From contig JAYWVB010000002.1 in NCBI GenBank assembly GCA_039881045.1, positions 310,001 to 374,000 on the forward strand: a stretch of DNA of 64,000 bases, in the 5' to 3' direction. The position numbers and the translations under genes were made by a program. Below the pieces are notes generated by a model that saw only the letters and a program-made list of their open reading frames with translations, ran no database searches and was not told the origin of the DNA. The stretch is from Chaetomium olivaceum. Its lineage: Eukaryota > Ascomycota > Sordariomycetes > Sordariales > Chaetomiaceae. Positions 10,633 through 20,885 of this stretch are shown in pieces (within the stretch, counting starts at the first letter, position 1; each line of letters begins with the position of its first letter).

Positions 10633-13248
10633 ATGTTTATGCTCAGGAATGGTAAGTCAGCGTCTTGCCCCGCCCCGTTTGGACCCTTCAGCCGGGATGA
10701 TCATCATCGTCCTCGACCCGTCGAGCGGTCGCATTGCCTCAACGAGAATCAGCAGAGCGTTGCCGCGGCTTGGCTTCCTCAATCCAGTTCCAACGAAACT
10801 AACCAATTGTGTACAGTGGGGAAGCTCCTCTTCGGCTCCAGCAACCAGGAGTCAATGATTGAGCTTCCACAAGGCCAACTATACCTCGTTCGACCGCTTT
10901 CTCCCAAAGGCTACTCCGAGCTCATCTTCAAAGATGCATCCGCGCGAATTCGACGCACCGCGCAGGATTTCCAGTACCAGCTTGTTGTACAACGGGTCTA
11001 CGAGGAGGGAGAGGCCGAGCTCCTTGCCGAGGAAGAGGGCGAAGACGCCGAAGCCGATGCGGATATTCTTGCCGGGGAACGGGATGAGAAGACTTTTCTC
11101 CTTGACGAGGCCCTCCACTTTCGCGTCGAGAATCGTGAAGGGAGCGAGCGGGTTCTGGCTTGGCGGGACTTGAGCGGGGACGCGGGCGACGTCTACGAGT
11201 TTGTCTGTGAGCCTAGCATCTTGCCCGCCCAAGTCGAACAGTTCGACCAAGTTGCGAAGCAGTGCCAGTACGAGCGCAAGTACCGAAAGCCATATACCAC
11301 TGCCTCAGATGAGGACCTACAACAATTCGAGTTCGACGAGCAGCCCATTCCACAAGCTAGCCCGCTCCACAGCCCGACAATTGCCAGGTCTATCGATTCC
11401 TCCGACTCCATGCTGCTCGGAAAGCCCGCCGCCAACACGGCCATCAAGCGTGAGAAGATTGTTGAGCTAGACGCCACACCGACGAAGAAAGGTAAAGGGA
11501 GGGACATGGGACCTCCGGCCGTCTCGGCCCACCCAGAGGCCCGCGAAATGCTGGCAGCAGAAGTTGCCGAGCTCCACTTCTTCGACTTTCCGTCAGGTGC
11601 CTTCGTTCAGCAGGATGCATCCGTAACCGCGACCGTGACCGAAACGGGCGACTGGCAGTATTGGCTCCAAGTCAAGAGCGCTGATCGGGATTGGCTCGGC
11701 ATCCCCGTGGTCGCCGACATCAACCCTGTGTTCAACTTCGAGTTTCTATCCTTCATTTTCAACCAGTTTTCCGACGATGGCTCGGCCTACTCCTGGCTTC
11801 TGCGATTCAAGGACCAGGCCACTCTCGAGCGGTTCCAGGAGGGTCTCCTACAGGCTCTGTGGGAGCAGCTGAACGAGATGAAGTGGTCCAAGGTCAAGGA
11901 CAAGGACCGAGATTATGTTGCGGACGCCTTCAACGACCTGACCATGGAGGATTCGGACCGCCCCGAGGAGGAGGAGGAGGAGTTGGAGCAGGTGGAGGAA
12001 GAAGAGGAAGAGGAAGATGACCGGGCCAAGAGCGAACATTACGACAGCGACGAGGACGAAGATAATGTTGAGTACAAGCCTAAGGACAGCGATGTCAACA
12101 AGCAACTCGCCGTCGGCTACAAGCACGACCGCTCATTCGTCGTTCGGGGCTCCAAAATTGGTGTTTTCAAACACACACCGAACAATCACCTCGAGTTCAG
12201 CACCAACATCTCGAAGGTTGAGACTCCCAAGGGCGAGCTGTTCTCCCCAAAGAAGGTCATGCTGCACAACGAAGATCGAAACCTCATCCTCCAAAAGGAC
12301 TCGGACCCTAACAAGCTGTACCGCATGGATCTCGAGTACGGCAAGGTGGTTGACGAGTGGACCGTGCATGAGGACATTCCGGTCGTGACGTTTGCACCCG
12401 AGAACAAATTCGCTCAGATGACACACGAGCCAACGTTCCTCGGCATCAGCAGAAACGCCCTCTACCGGGTGGATCCTCGTCTCTCCGGAACCAAGTTGGT
12501 TGACGCCCAACTCAAGCAGTACACGAGCAAGAACGACTTCTCCGCAGTTGCGACAACCGAAAAAGGGTACGTCGCCGTGGCTTCCAACAAGGGCGACGTC
12601 CGGCTCTTTGATCGTCTGGGTATCAATGCGAAGACTCATATTCCTGCTCTGGGTGAGCCGATAATTGGCCTCGATGTCTCGGCAGACGGCCGCTGGGTTC
12701 TTGCGACATGCCGCACATACCTCCTGCTCGTGGACGCGCTGCAAAAGTCGGGCAAGAACGAGGGCAAGCTAGGCTTCGAAAAGCCGTTTGCGGCCGACGA
12801 CAAGCCGCAACCCCGCCGTCTAGCTCTGAACCCCGAGCACGTCGCGCAGTTCGCCTACGAAACCGGAAAGGGCGTCAGCTTCACGCCCGCCAAGTTCAAC
12901 ACGGGCGAGGGCGCCGAAGAGACCAGCATCATCACCGCGTCGGGCCCGTACATTGTCGAGTGGAGCCTTAAGAAAGTTTTGACGGGCCGCAAGGCGCCAT
13001 ACCTGATCAAGCGGTACACGGATGATGTCAAGGCGGACGACTTCAAGTTTGGCACTGACAAGAACGTCATTGTTGCTCTGCCGCACGAGGTCAACATGGT
13101 CAACCACGCTCGTCTGAAGCGGCCGACGCGGGAGAGCATTGCCGGGGACATTGGCATTGCTGGGCGCCGGGGCGGGGGCCGGATCGGGACGCCGGCGAGT
13201 GGGCGGTACAAGCTCGGGAAGGAAGACGTCGTGAGGGAGGCGTTTTAG
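10633..13248 (+). CDS. vid27: Vid27 family cytoplasmic protein
   Basis: Orthologue of yeast Vid27, named for vacuole import and degradation of fructose-1,6-bisphosphatase; its molecular role is still poorly defined. The first exon is 19 bases (10633-10651, MFMLRN). A 165-base intron (10652-10816) follows, with a GTAAGT donor, ctaac branch and TACAG acceptor, then a single long exon 10817-13248. The intron length is a multiple of three and contains no stop, so the region also reads open without splicing; the spliced join MFMLRNVGKLLFGSSNQESMI is the conserved start. The N-terminal and middle parts are PH-like, followed by a very acidic stretch at about 11965-12075, then a C-terminal beta-propeller with EYGKVVDEW, FLGISRNALYRVDPR and GRWVLATCRTYLLLVD. 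Length 816 residues, no breaks. Confidence 0.94.
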   Translation: MFMLRNGKSASCPAPFGPFSRDDHHRPRPVERSHCLNENQQSVAAAWLPQSSSNETNQLCTVGKLLFGSSNQESMIELPQGQLYLVRPLSPKGYSELIFKDASARIRRTAQDFQYQLVVQRVYEEGEAELLAEEEGEDAEADADILAGERDEKTFLLDEALHFRVENREGSERVLAWRDLSGDAGDVYEFVCEPSILPAQVEQFDQVAKQCQYERKYRKPYTTASDEDLQQFEFDEQPIPQASPLHSPTIARSIDSSDSMLLGKPAANTAIKREKIVELDATPTKKGKGRDMGPPAVSAHPEAREMLAAEVAELHFFDFPSGAFVQQDASVTATVTETGDWQYWLQVKSADRDWLGIPVVADINPVFNFEFLSFIFNQFSDDGSAYSWLLRFKDQATLERFQEGLLQALWEQLNEMKWSKVKDKDRDYVADAFNDLTMEDSDRPEEEEEELEQVEEEEEEEDDRAKSEHYDSDEDEDNVEYKPKDSDVNKQLAVGYKHDRSFVVRGSKIGVFKHTPNNHLEFSTNISKVETPKGELFSPKKVMLHNEDRNLILQKDSDPNKLYRMDLEYGKVVDEWTVHEDIPVVTFAPENKFAQMTHEPTFLGISRNALYRVDPRLSGTKLVDAQLKQYTSKNDFSAVATTEKGYVAVASNKGDVRLFDRLGINAKTHIPALGEPIIGLDVSADGRWVLATCRTYLLLVDALQKSGKNEGKLGFEKPFAADDKPQPRRLALNPEHVAQFAYETGKGVSFTPAKFNTGEGAEETSIITASGPYIVEWSLKKVLTGRKAPYLIKRYTDDVKADDFKFGTDKNVIVALPHEVNMVNHARLKRPTRESIAGDIGIAGRRGGGRIGTPASGRYKLGKEDVVREAF

Positions 13249-13691
13249 GCAGATGGTATGATGGATAGCGGACTCCGGGGTTGGTTAGGAGTCGTTTGCA
13301 GTTGACGGGGAGGTAGACATTGCGCACGGTTCACTGGCTCATTACCCCTTTTCGGTTGTTTTTTGGGGGAGTTTTCGGTTTCCCATGTTTTGTGGGATGG
13401 CTGGTTAGGTGACTAGGTCGATACCTCTGAATTCTTTTCTTTTTATGTTTGTGTCATGGCTCCAACTGAACCTCAATGCGAAGTCTAAAGCATTCATGAT
13501 TATTGCTGCTTCATCGACGTTTCTTCACTGTCAATCTGCACCACTTTGTGTCATGAATCAATGGAACAACTCAAATGGGATCCAATTACCCTGTAGCAGA
13601 TACATGCTTTAAGAGGAAAACAAGAAATTGCAATCTGGTATCATATCATTACAGCCGTTCCCTCTCATCATCGACCCATCCACTCCCAAGC
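13249..13691. other. intergenic between convergent genes
   Basis: Holds the two 3' UTRs of vid27 and the DPRVDS-repeat gene. T-rich stretches occur near 13360 and 13430. Nothing else is seen. Confidence 0.3.
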
Positions 13692-14525
13692 TTAATATCT
13701 CCCCCCCGTCCCAGCAGTATCCTTGTACGTTCCGGTCTTGCTATCAACCCGCGGGTCAAGCTTATTCAACAGCTCCGACTTGTGCGGTCCCGTGGCATGC
13801 GGCGCCGACACACCGCCTGCGCCCGCGCCAGAGTGGCCCGCCATCCCGGCATGATGTGTCCCCGCGCCGCCGCTCTGATACTGCGTTACCGGAGGCGGCG
13901 CCGGCCCACCGCCCATGATGCCGCCGCCTCCACCGTTGCCGTGCATTCCCCCGGCGGCAGCTCCAAGGTGCCCGTGCCGGTCCCAATCCGAATCCACCCG
14001 CGGATCCGCCGCGTTGGCCATGCGCGAGTGGTGCGGCCCGTACGTGCCCTCGGCTACCTGGCCGTGTTGTTGTTGTTGTTGTTGTTGTTGCTGCGGTGCA
14101 TAACCGGCGCCCGCACCGGCACCGTGGTGCAACCCCCCCACCGCCGTCCCCATCCCCATCCCGGCCGCAGGCTGCGCGTGCCCGCCCAACCCGCCACCCG
14201 CTCCCGTCCCGGCCCCGGCGCGCTTGCTGTCTAGGTCGGAGTCGACGCGCGGGTCGAGGGCGTTGGCGAGACGGACGAGTGCGGGCCGTAGGTGCCCTCG
14301 GGCATCTTACCGGAGTTGGTTTGGGGCATGGGCTGCCGGTCGTGGGTGCTGTCGACGCGCGGGTCGAGCTTGTTGACGATGTCGTGCTTGTGGTGGCCGG
14401 CGGTGGTGGGAGCGGGGCCCGAGGCCGGGGACTGCCCGTAGGTGATGCCGTCTGGGGGGCGGTGTTGGGGTTGGGGTTGTTGGAGCGGCGGATGCCGCGT
14501 TCTTCGGGGCTTGTGTGTGGTACAT
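13692..14525 (-). CDS. DPRVDS-repeat protein, function unknown (two compensating frame breaks)
   Basis: Not assignable to a pathway. The protein carries four copies of a motif close to G-P-H-x-S-x4-N-x-x-DPRVDSD, separated by Gly/Ala/Pro-rich linkers and a Q9 run encoded by a GTT/CAA repeat at about 14066-14092. The start at 14525 (MYHTQAPKNAAS) is followed by a frame that soon stops. One extra base in the G6 run at 14454-14459 and one missing base at 14273-14274 explain it: with both corrected, all four repeats fall in one frame of about 277 residues ending in GTGGRY. I recall similar short repeat proteins being common in ascomycetes. No signal peptide or membrane segment is visible. Hydrophilicity suggests a disordered stress-type protein, but that is inference. 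Confidence 0.68.
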
Positions 14526-15611
14526 GGTGGTGGTTCTGTTTTGGTTTTGGTTGTGGGTCTTCACGTGTGTGTTTATGAGTTGTGGTTTTAGTTTGCTTGT
14601 TTGGAAGAGGTTTTTTGTAGATATGGAGAAGGTATAATATCGAACGAGGGGTGAGATTGAGGATGTTCCACGTTGATATAGACGTTGTGAAGCGAGTAGG
14701 GCCCCGGCAACCTGCTGCCACGCGCTTATGATATCATGGCACGTCACTTTGGGCTTTGTCAAACAAACACTTGACAGTTTGTCCGTCCATCCAATACCCG
14801 ATCCTCCCTTGTATCTCCAAGGGATGGATTGTTGTGGTTGGTGCGGTCGAATATCGGGTGTCCCTGATGGTGAGTATGACGTAACCGCTGCCTCATTTCC
14901 AAGCCGCAGCACACTCGCCACACGACCCTGCATGCGACGACCTTATGCCGCTCCACATTATTCCCAGTTCCCATTAAAAGACCTGAGTTTAGGTATCGTG
15001 TGGCTATGGACATGCGAGGGCATATGGGCGGTTCGATACAGAACCAATATATACGCTCAAATGTGGAGGGTGATTTCGCCAATGATTGTAGGACCGAGAT
15101 TTCAGAGGTTCACAACCGCAATAACTACCGCGTATGAGAGGAAAAGAGACGGCAGGTCGTGAGGGCTGCAAGAAGGAAGGGGAGCGGAGCACATGAGCAC
15201 GTGATGATGCAAGACAACATGTCTGTTTCATTGTTGGAAACTTGAAGTAGTCGACTCAAGCATGACCTACAGGTTATTCTACGCCTTAGATTGCCTAGCT
15301 CAGGTCGCCATCTCGGCAGTTGTAGCCTGATCTGCAGGATACTTACCGTTTTTATGCAGTCTCGCACTGCTATTCTCCTCCCCTGTCCAAATCCTCTTGT
15401 TGTATTGACTACATTACCCTCCTCGTGTTCACCTTTTTGCGCTGGGGCGGCAAGCCGGCAACCTATCCCCGGAGTCCGAAGCGCCATGCGCCGCACCAGA
15501 CATTTACCACAAGGCTTAATTCTCCGTTAGGCATTTAAAAGCCGAAAAAAAAAAAGAGATAAATTCAAAGTGTTTTCGAACATTCCCAGTAGAGACCCGT
15601 TGGTCTCATAG

Positions 15612-15614
<3 letters not shown>
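14526..15614. other. intergenic about 1.1 kb, no gene seen
   Basis: Begins with the promoter of the DPRVDS-repeat gene. A poly(A)12 tract lies at 15545-15556. Open frames here are short and show no protein-like composition. Confidence 0.3.

Positions 15615-15645
<31 letters not shown>
15615..15645. repeat. (AC)n microsatellite
   Basis: Perfect AC dinucleotide run of 31 bases. It lies downstream of the retroelement ORF1, which is on the minus strand. Confidence 0.95.
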
Positions 15646-15647
<2 letters not shown>

Positions 15648-15940
15648 TTATTCCGCCCGGCGGGCTTAACCCGAAAGGGCAACTATACAATCTGACTATA
15701 TACATTTCCCAAGATATGACCTGATCTCGTCAAAGCCCATACAGAGTACATTCTAGTTCATGCCGTCTCTTGTACCATTTCTCTTCGGATTCTCGTGGGT
15801 TAGTAGGGTTGTTAGTAGGCTGGCTTGAAGGCGATTCTCCAAGTGTTCAACGTCCTATCTTCGGCGGCTGAAGCGGCGCCTGCTGTCCGTGGCACGAGGT
15901 GAGGAGTGTGGGCTCGGTCGGGTGTAGTGTGTTGGATGTC

Positions 15941-17308
15941 TTAGTTGGCCTGCGGTTGGGTTGTGTCAGGCCGGAGAGATGGGTAAAGCCTCTGGCAGTT
16001 TCGACTGAACGATTCGTGGGGGCCACCGCAGAGGACGCACTTGGCAACCATTTCACAGCAGTTGCCGTGGTGGTGGCCCTCCTTGGCGCACTTGGCGCAC
16101 ACTTGAGAGTTCCTGCACTGGAAAGCTTTGTGGCCGATTTGCTGGCAGTTGTAGCATTGTTCCGGTCGCATCCGACGTTCGAAGATTCCCGTGTATCCTG
16201 ACTCTCCTCCGGCGTAGAAGAAGCTCTCGCTGAGCAGCCTCCTAGCGTCGCCGAGTTTTGTGACGTATACTACCATGGATCCATATGCTTTTGCGGCGTC
16301 CCTTCGGCTCAACCAGGCCAGCTTGGCAATCTGCACGTCGTTTTCCTGGCCCAGGGCTTCTGCGGCTCCGGGAAGGATCTTTCCTTCGTGGTCAATGACA
16401 ACCGTACGGTTGACGTTGTCGACTTTGACCGGGTACAGCTGGTCTCGAAGGACTCTTGCACCCGGCGTCTTCTTTGCTTCAACGATATTCTTGATTTTCT
16501 TTACCTCCTCTTCGTTCCTGCCAATGATCCTAAGGCGGTTGGTGCTTCCTCTATCTCTGGTAACGGCAACACACCGCCAGCTAGGCTGGTCGCCAGGCGT
16601 TCGCATTTCATTCTCAATGAGCTTTCGAAGTGCTACTGGTGTAGTCTCTCCGATGTGTTCCTCTGGAACCCTAGACGTATCCACCGTGCAGAACGCAGGT
16701 TCCGGCGTCGTCACCCGACCCGTGGAGGAGGCCGGGGTGTGAATGCTAACTGGAGGGGTCAGTCTGGCGACGTCCGCATATGCTGGTCGACCCGATGTGG
16801 TTCCTTGAACTCTCATCATGGCGTGTAGCTGCAGTCTGGTGTGCTCAAGCTCGCTGCGAGCTTGAGTGAGCTCCTCTCGCGCTTGCGACAACTCTTGAGT
16901 CAACTGGGCCGTTATTTTAGCGACCTCCTCTGCCATGTAGTCCTTCAACTTTCTGAACTGCATGAGAACTTCTGCGTTGATGTTATCCAACTTGTTGTTG
17001 AATTCATGATCCACGGCTTGCTCCGGGCCTCGGGTCTCTTCGCTCGCCTCGTCGACTGCTGCAACCTGGATGGTGCAATTCTTGTGATTCCTCGGCATTT
17101 TCTCATTGTCGTTTTCTTCCTCACAATCCATATCTTCTTTTTGTAGAATTGACTCTATCGCCCTAGTCGTTTTCATCCTCTTGCGCAGCGGGCGGCGACG
17201 CCCCGCTCCTGGAGTTACGGAACTGCCTCGCAGACGTCGACGATGAAGCGCCGCGTGCCGCACCAGGCATCTGAAAAAGACAAAATCCTCCCCTTTGAAC
17301 AACAACAA
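15941..17308 (-). mobile_element. gag-like ORF1 of a Tad1-type non-LTR retrotransposon, no ORF2
   Basis: An open frame of up to 455 residues; a better start may be 17176 (MKTTRAIES). The middle has a coiled coil rich in QELSQAREELTQARSELEHTR. The C-terminus has three zinc-knuckle-like clusters: CYNCQQIGHKAFQC (CCHC), CAKCAKEGHHHGNC and CVLCGGPHESFSRNC. That order matches ORF1 (gag) of fungal Tad/LINE-like elements, whose product packages element RNA. The reverse transcriptase ORF2 should follow below 15941 on this strand, but nothing like it exists down to 14.5 kb. This is either a deleted element or a domesticated gag. The frame is fully open, which is unusual for an old remnant in a genome with RIP. 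Confidence 0.82.
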
Positions 17309-18714
17309 AGACCAGAAGCTGTCGTTCTTCCTTCAGATACAGTAAAAGGCAACTTTCGTGTAGTTAGATTGTCGCACCGTTCGCAACTGGTTCCCTCATA
17401 GGGTACAGTCGCTTGCAAAATCTGGTTCACCGCATTTCACTGGGAAAGAGAATCTAAGCACGAACCAGACAATGAAGTACCTTCAAGTATTTACTATACG
17501 GTACGGTACTGCTGTGTACTACCGTAGTTAGCCTTTCCTTCTGATCTGCCTTACCATTGATATCCCTTCACCGTATGGCCGTCCGCCCGCCGCTAACTAG
17601 ATTTTCGCAATGCAAGGTACTAATAAACACTAAACTGTTCTAGCATAGCCCCCTTTTCTTCCGTTTGTTTATAGATTTTCGCAATGCAAGGTACTAATAA
17701 ACACTAAACTGTCCTAGCATACAACCCTCCCTTGTCCTTCCTTTTGTTTACCCCTTGCCCCGGCTGTCGGTGGCGTCGCTGGTGTCCACAATGGATGCGC
17801 CCATCCAGTTAATGTCATGGCGCGTGTTATGTGTTTCCTGATGTCTGGCTTCGCTTGCAAACTGCATCAGCCTCACAGTAGGCTAGACTACATCGGCCTC
17901 ACCGTACGCCGTCCATGGCTACCTGCCGTTTTTGGTGTCGAAAAGGGGAATACCTGACAGTCCACGTCGCCTCCGAGTCCTGCCGGTCTAGCCGCCATTC
18001 ACTTACTTCGCTTGCAAGCTTGATGTTCAACACGAGCCTGCAGAGGTCTGATTTGGGGGCCAAAGCTGCGCGCCGGCTAGCCACCCCTTGTCTGTTCCTG
18101 GGTATTTTGCTCTCAAGCTTCTCAGATAGTTCAATTGAAACCATCACTATTGTGTGTCATTACCACTTCCATCTATTTTGAACTGCTTTGCATTTACTAG
18201 TACGGTTCTCACACTTGGGCGTCATCATGTCCCGCCAGCCATCCCCTCCAAGAAGGCTGCATGCATACTACCTTGATAGGTATGTGTCTGTACACACGTT
18301 GCTTCGGCCCTTTTGTTCATCCACTTGGGCAACCAATCAGGGTGGGCGAAACATAGGCAGGGTACTTACATGAGGAACCGGGCTGACAAACTGTGCCCTC
18401 AACGCAGCTGCATGATCCTCCGGGTAAAGGCCGTAATAGTCTGATGTGTATTCTATGTCTCACATACCTGGGAAAGCACCTCTGGGGCCCTTTTCGAACA
18501 AACCACCAACGTACCGAAGGAAGGTAGAATGCGACTGCACGAACCTATCACCATGTACACTCCTTGGCCATGGTTGACTTGAACAAGACAGGATCTGCGG
18601 ATATCGTGGCAGCCAGTGTATAAGTACCTGACCAGAAGCTGCCTATATTCCATCTTTGATCATTCCACAGTCCCAGATCTCAACACCGCAAAGAACTACA
18701 GTTAACCCGCCACC
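17309..18714. other. intergenic region flanking retroelement ORF1
   Basis: The 5' flank of the gag-like ORF, containing the 74-bp tandem repeat at 17599-17749. No convincing gene occurs. A gtataag TATA-like box at about 18618-18624 precedes the secreted-protein gene by some 90 bases. Confidence 0.35.
17599..17749. repeat. 74-bp tandem duplication
   Basis: Two units starting at 17599 and 17673. The first 40 or so bases of each unit are almost identical (agattttcgcaatgcaagg, then gtactaataaacactaaact). The rest diverges slightly. Tandem 5' monomers can serve as promoters in non-LTR elements, so this may be the 5' UTR of the ORF1 element, about 290 bases upstream. Confidence 0.85.
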
Positions 18715-19359
18715 ATGATCTTCACTGAACTCTTTCTCGCCTCCCTGGCCTTGGCGCCTGCTCTCGCTCTCCCAGCTGCTCCCACCGAAGGAGATCGGAG
18801 GTTTTCTCCTTCGCAAAGTGGATCGACGGCATCATTGAAAACCCGGACGGCAACAACCTGACACCAGAGGAAGCGGTTGCGGCATGGAGTGCCTCGTCAA
18901 ACGGAACACGTGCTGCTGGTGCTCTGGACAAGCGAGCGCCATTGACATGCCCCGGCTATAGCTTTTGCAAGGTACGTACAACGATAACGACCAGCTCGCT
19001 TAAGTTGCTAACAACAATGTCAACAACACTAGGTGGTTGATGCTGTGTGGTGCATTAACTACCTTGCTACCATTGGTCGTCAAGGCCAACAGTGTGAAGT
19101 TACTACGGCGGCGAACTGGTGCGGACATGGTACTGCCCGTATCAATGGACTGACGGCGGTCGGTGCTTCAACTTCTTCCAACTGGTAAGTCTCCCCAGCC
19201 CTGGCCGTTGAGAGAGCTGTCGTTGACCAACTGGATAGCAATGATGTTGCCCGTGGTGGCGGTTACATTATGGATGCGTGTACTCGCAGCGATGGCTTGG
19301 TGTCAGGGACTGCGCCCGCCTATGGCAACGGCAATCTCATCGTCGAAATTCGGAATTAG
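18715..19359 (+). CDS. small secreted cysteine-containing protein (one frame break)
   Basis: Predicted extracellular protein of about 150 residues, candidate effector or secreted antimicrobial; function unknown. A signal peptide (MIFTELFLASLALAPALALP) is followed by KWIDGIIENPDGNNLTPEEA, a KR processing-like site (LDKRAP), and a C-terminal half with several cysteines and the ending AYGNGNLIVEI. Exons are 18715-18971, 19033-19184 and 19239-19359. Both introns (61 and 54 bases) have good signals and the phases agree. In exon 1 one base is missing at about 18798-18801 (EGDRR to VFSFAKW), otherwise the frame stops early. The gene lies between retroelement remains, typical of accessory secreted-protein loci. 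Confidence 0.66.
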
Positions 19360-20094
19360 TGTGTCCTCCCACCCGGCATGTCTTGCTGAACCGAATGGTC
19401 ACAACAACAAGCTGGAAGGAGGAAAGGAAAGAAGGAAGTGCCGATACAAGCGTCAGGAGAGATTACCACCAGTGTATTTACAGACCAAGTCAGCCATCTG
19501 GCCCCTCTCCAGGGAAGTAGATCAGGGAAGTAGATCAGTCAAGCAATCGAGTCGCATAACCCTGTATTTCCGCACGTCTCACAACCTCTCGTTTCCTCTT
19601 TTGGGTATGTTATCTTCGATCAATCAAATGGTATTGAGCAGGCTTGACACTAGGCACGGTACCACAGCGGGGTTCTAAAGAGGGTGGCATGCCTTGTTGG
19701 GCTTGGAAAGGCATACTCCAATTGATTTGCATGTTTTTGCAACCAGATGAGCAAAAAGAAAAGCCGGATTCCAAGTGCAGAAGCTCCGTCGAGTTCCAGG
19801 TTGTAAAAACGGAACAAAACTGGAGTTTTCCGATAGTCTAGAGAATCCTTTTGCCTCTATTTATTTACATTTCTTTTACTCTGTTTCCTTTTTTATTATT
19901 CTTTTTCCCTATAGTTATCTTTTTTTTGTTGCTTTTCTACTTTTCTTCCATACGGACTTGTTTCCTTTTGGTGTTCAGCTTTCTTTTAGCCAGAGGGTGC
20001 CACAGCCATATATGCCTGCAGCCTTGCCATCTCGGCCCCACGTTACTCAAAAGATAATCCCTCTGAAGCCATGGGTATATTGATTGTAGTTGAC
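19360..20094. other. intergenic, low-complexity sequence
   Basis: 3' flank of the secreted-protein gene. A 14-base tandem duplication (agggaagtagatca) lies at about 19513-19540, and a strongly T-rich stretch at about 19850-19990. No gene is seen. Confidence 0.35.
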
Positions 20095-20509
20095 TGTCAC
20101 GAATATGCCAACAGGTGGGGTCTCCGGGAGCGGCGCGGGATGCTCCGGACCAATCGATAGATGAACCAATCAGAGGAGCCGCAGAGGTGATCAGTGAGCT
20201 CAGTTGGAGGGAACTACTGAGCACACTGAGCACCTCCAGGGAAGCCACCAATCAGGGCGTCTGGTCCGTACGAAGGAGATCAGTGAGCTCAGTTGGAGGG
20301 AACTACTGAGCACACTGAGCACCCAGGAATTAGATAGTATATAGTCATTCGTTCTGGAGAGCTCTGGGAGTTCTCCAGTTAGCAATCACAACTACAGTTC
20401 GCTACAAGCTCGAGAGCCTACTGTTGAGACAAGTCTTTGTTGTGCACCTTTTGGCTGCACCGAACCTAGTACCTTTGCAAGACACCTTCAATCAGACTGA
20501 ACCCTAACA
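20095..20509 (+). mobile_element. probable solo LTR of a retrotransposon
   Basis: A segment of about 415 bases beginning TGTCACGA and ending CCTAACA fits the TG...CA ends of fungal Gypsy-type LTRs. Inside are two copies of a 46-base repeat, a tagtatatag TATA-like box at about 20335-20344, and no open frame. The 5-base flanks (ttgac / ggacg) do not form a clear target-site duplication, so boundaries and identity are tentative. No internal gag-pol is adjacent. Confidence 0.42.
20189..20323 (+). repeat. 46-bp direct repeat pair
   Basis: Copies at 20189-20234 and 20278-20323 share the run gatcagtgagctcagttgga and onward through gagcacc. Both are preceded by a ccaatcag motif 25-31 bases upstream, so the duplication is really an imperfect unit of about 85-90 bases. 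Confidence 0.9.
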
Positions 20510-20885
20510 GGACGAGGTCCAGGAGAGGTTCGTCACATTGACCAGCAAGGACTTGAACATTAAATTAAAGAACGAAGAGAAATGGACGCAATCACGGCTC
20601 GAACAGAGGGAAGAATGAATCAATTGAACCGTGTACATACTAACTTGGCTAACCTATATTTGAATGATGACTGATGCTCCCCCTTTACGAGAAGATATAT
20701 AGGTAGTTCGCTCGAGTTGGAACCTGGAAGCTACGATGTTCCATTTGGTGGGGTAGGTGGCATGGCATGTTGCTATGGCAAGGCTGTTGGCTTTGGTAAA
20801 GCATACCGTCAAATAGATCTTCCCGCTACGGGTACTTGAGCTAGCAATATCCGAGGGTCAACAGAGAGCGCCTGCACCCTACTAC
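20510..20885. other. intergenic, 3' flank of coiled-coil gene A
   Basis: No gene. A short open frame directly after the putative LTR is too small to judge. Confidence 0.3.

Noticed and set aside
13762..14721. 319-aa open frame on the minus strand through the DPRVDS-repeat gene
   Set aside because: Mostly Arg/Pro out-of-frame translation of a GC-rich coding region; it passes through the gene only because of the frame breaks.
15615..15645. Dinucleotide run as a CRISPR-like or centromeric repeat
   Set aside because: Simple AC microsatellite; no spacers and eukaryotic context.
20510..20620. Short open frame right after the putative LTR as a gag start
   Set aside because: About 35 codons, no knuckle or capsid sequence, and no pol downstream.
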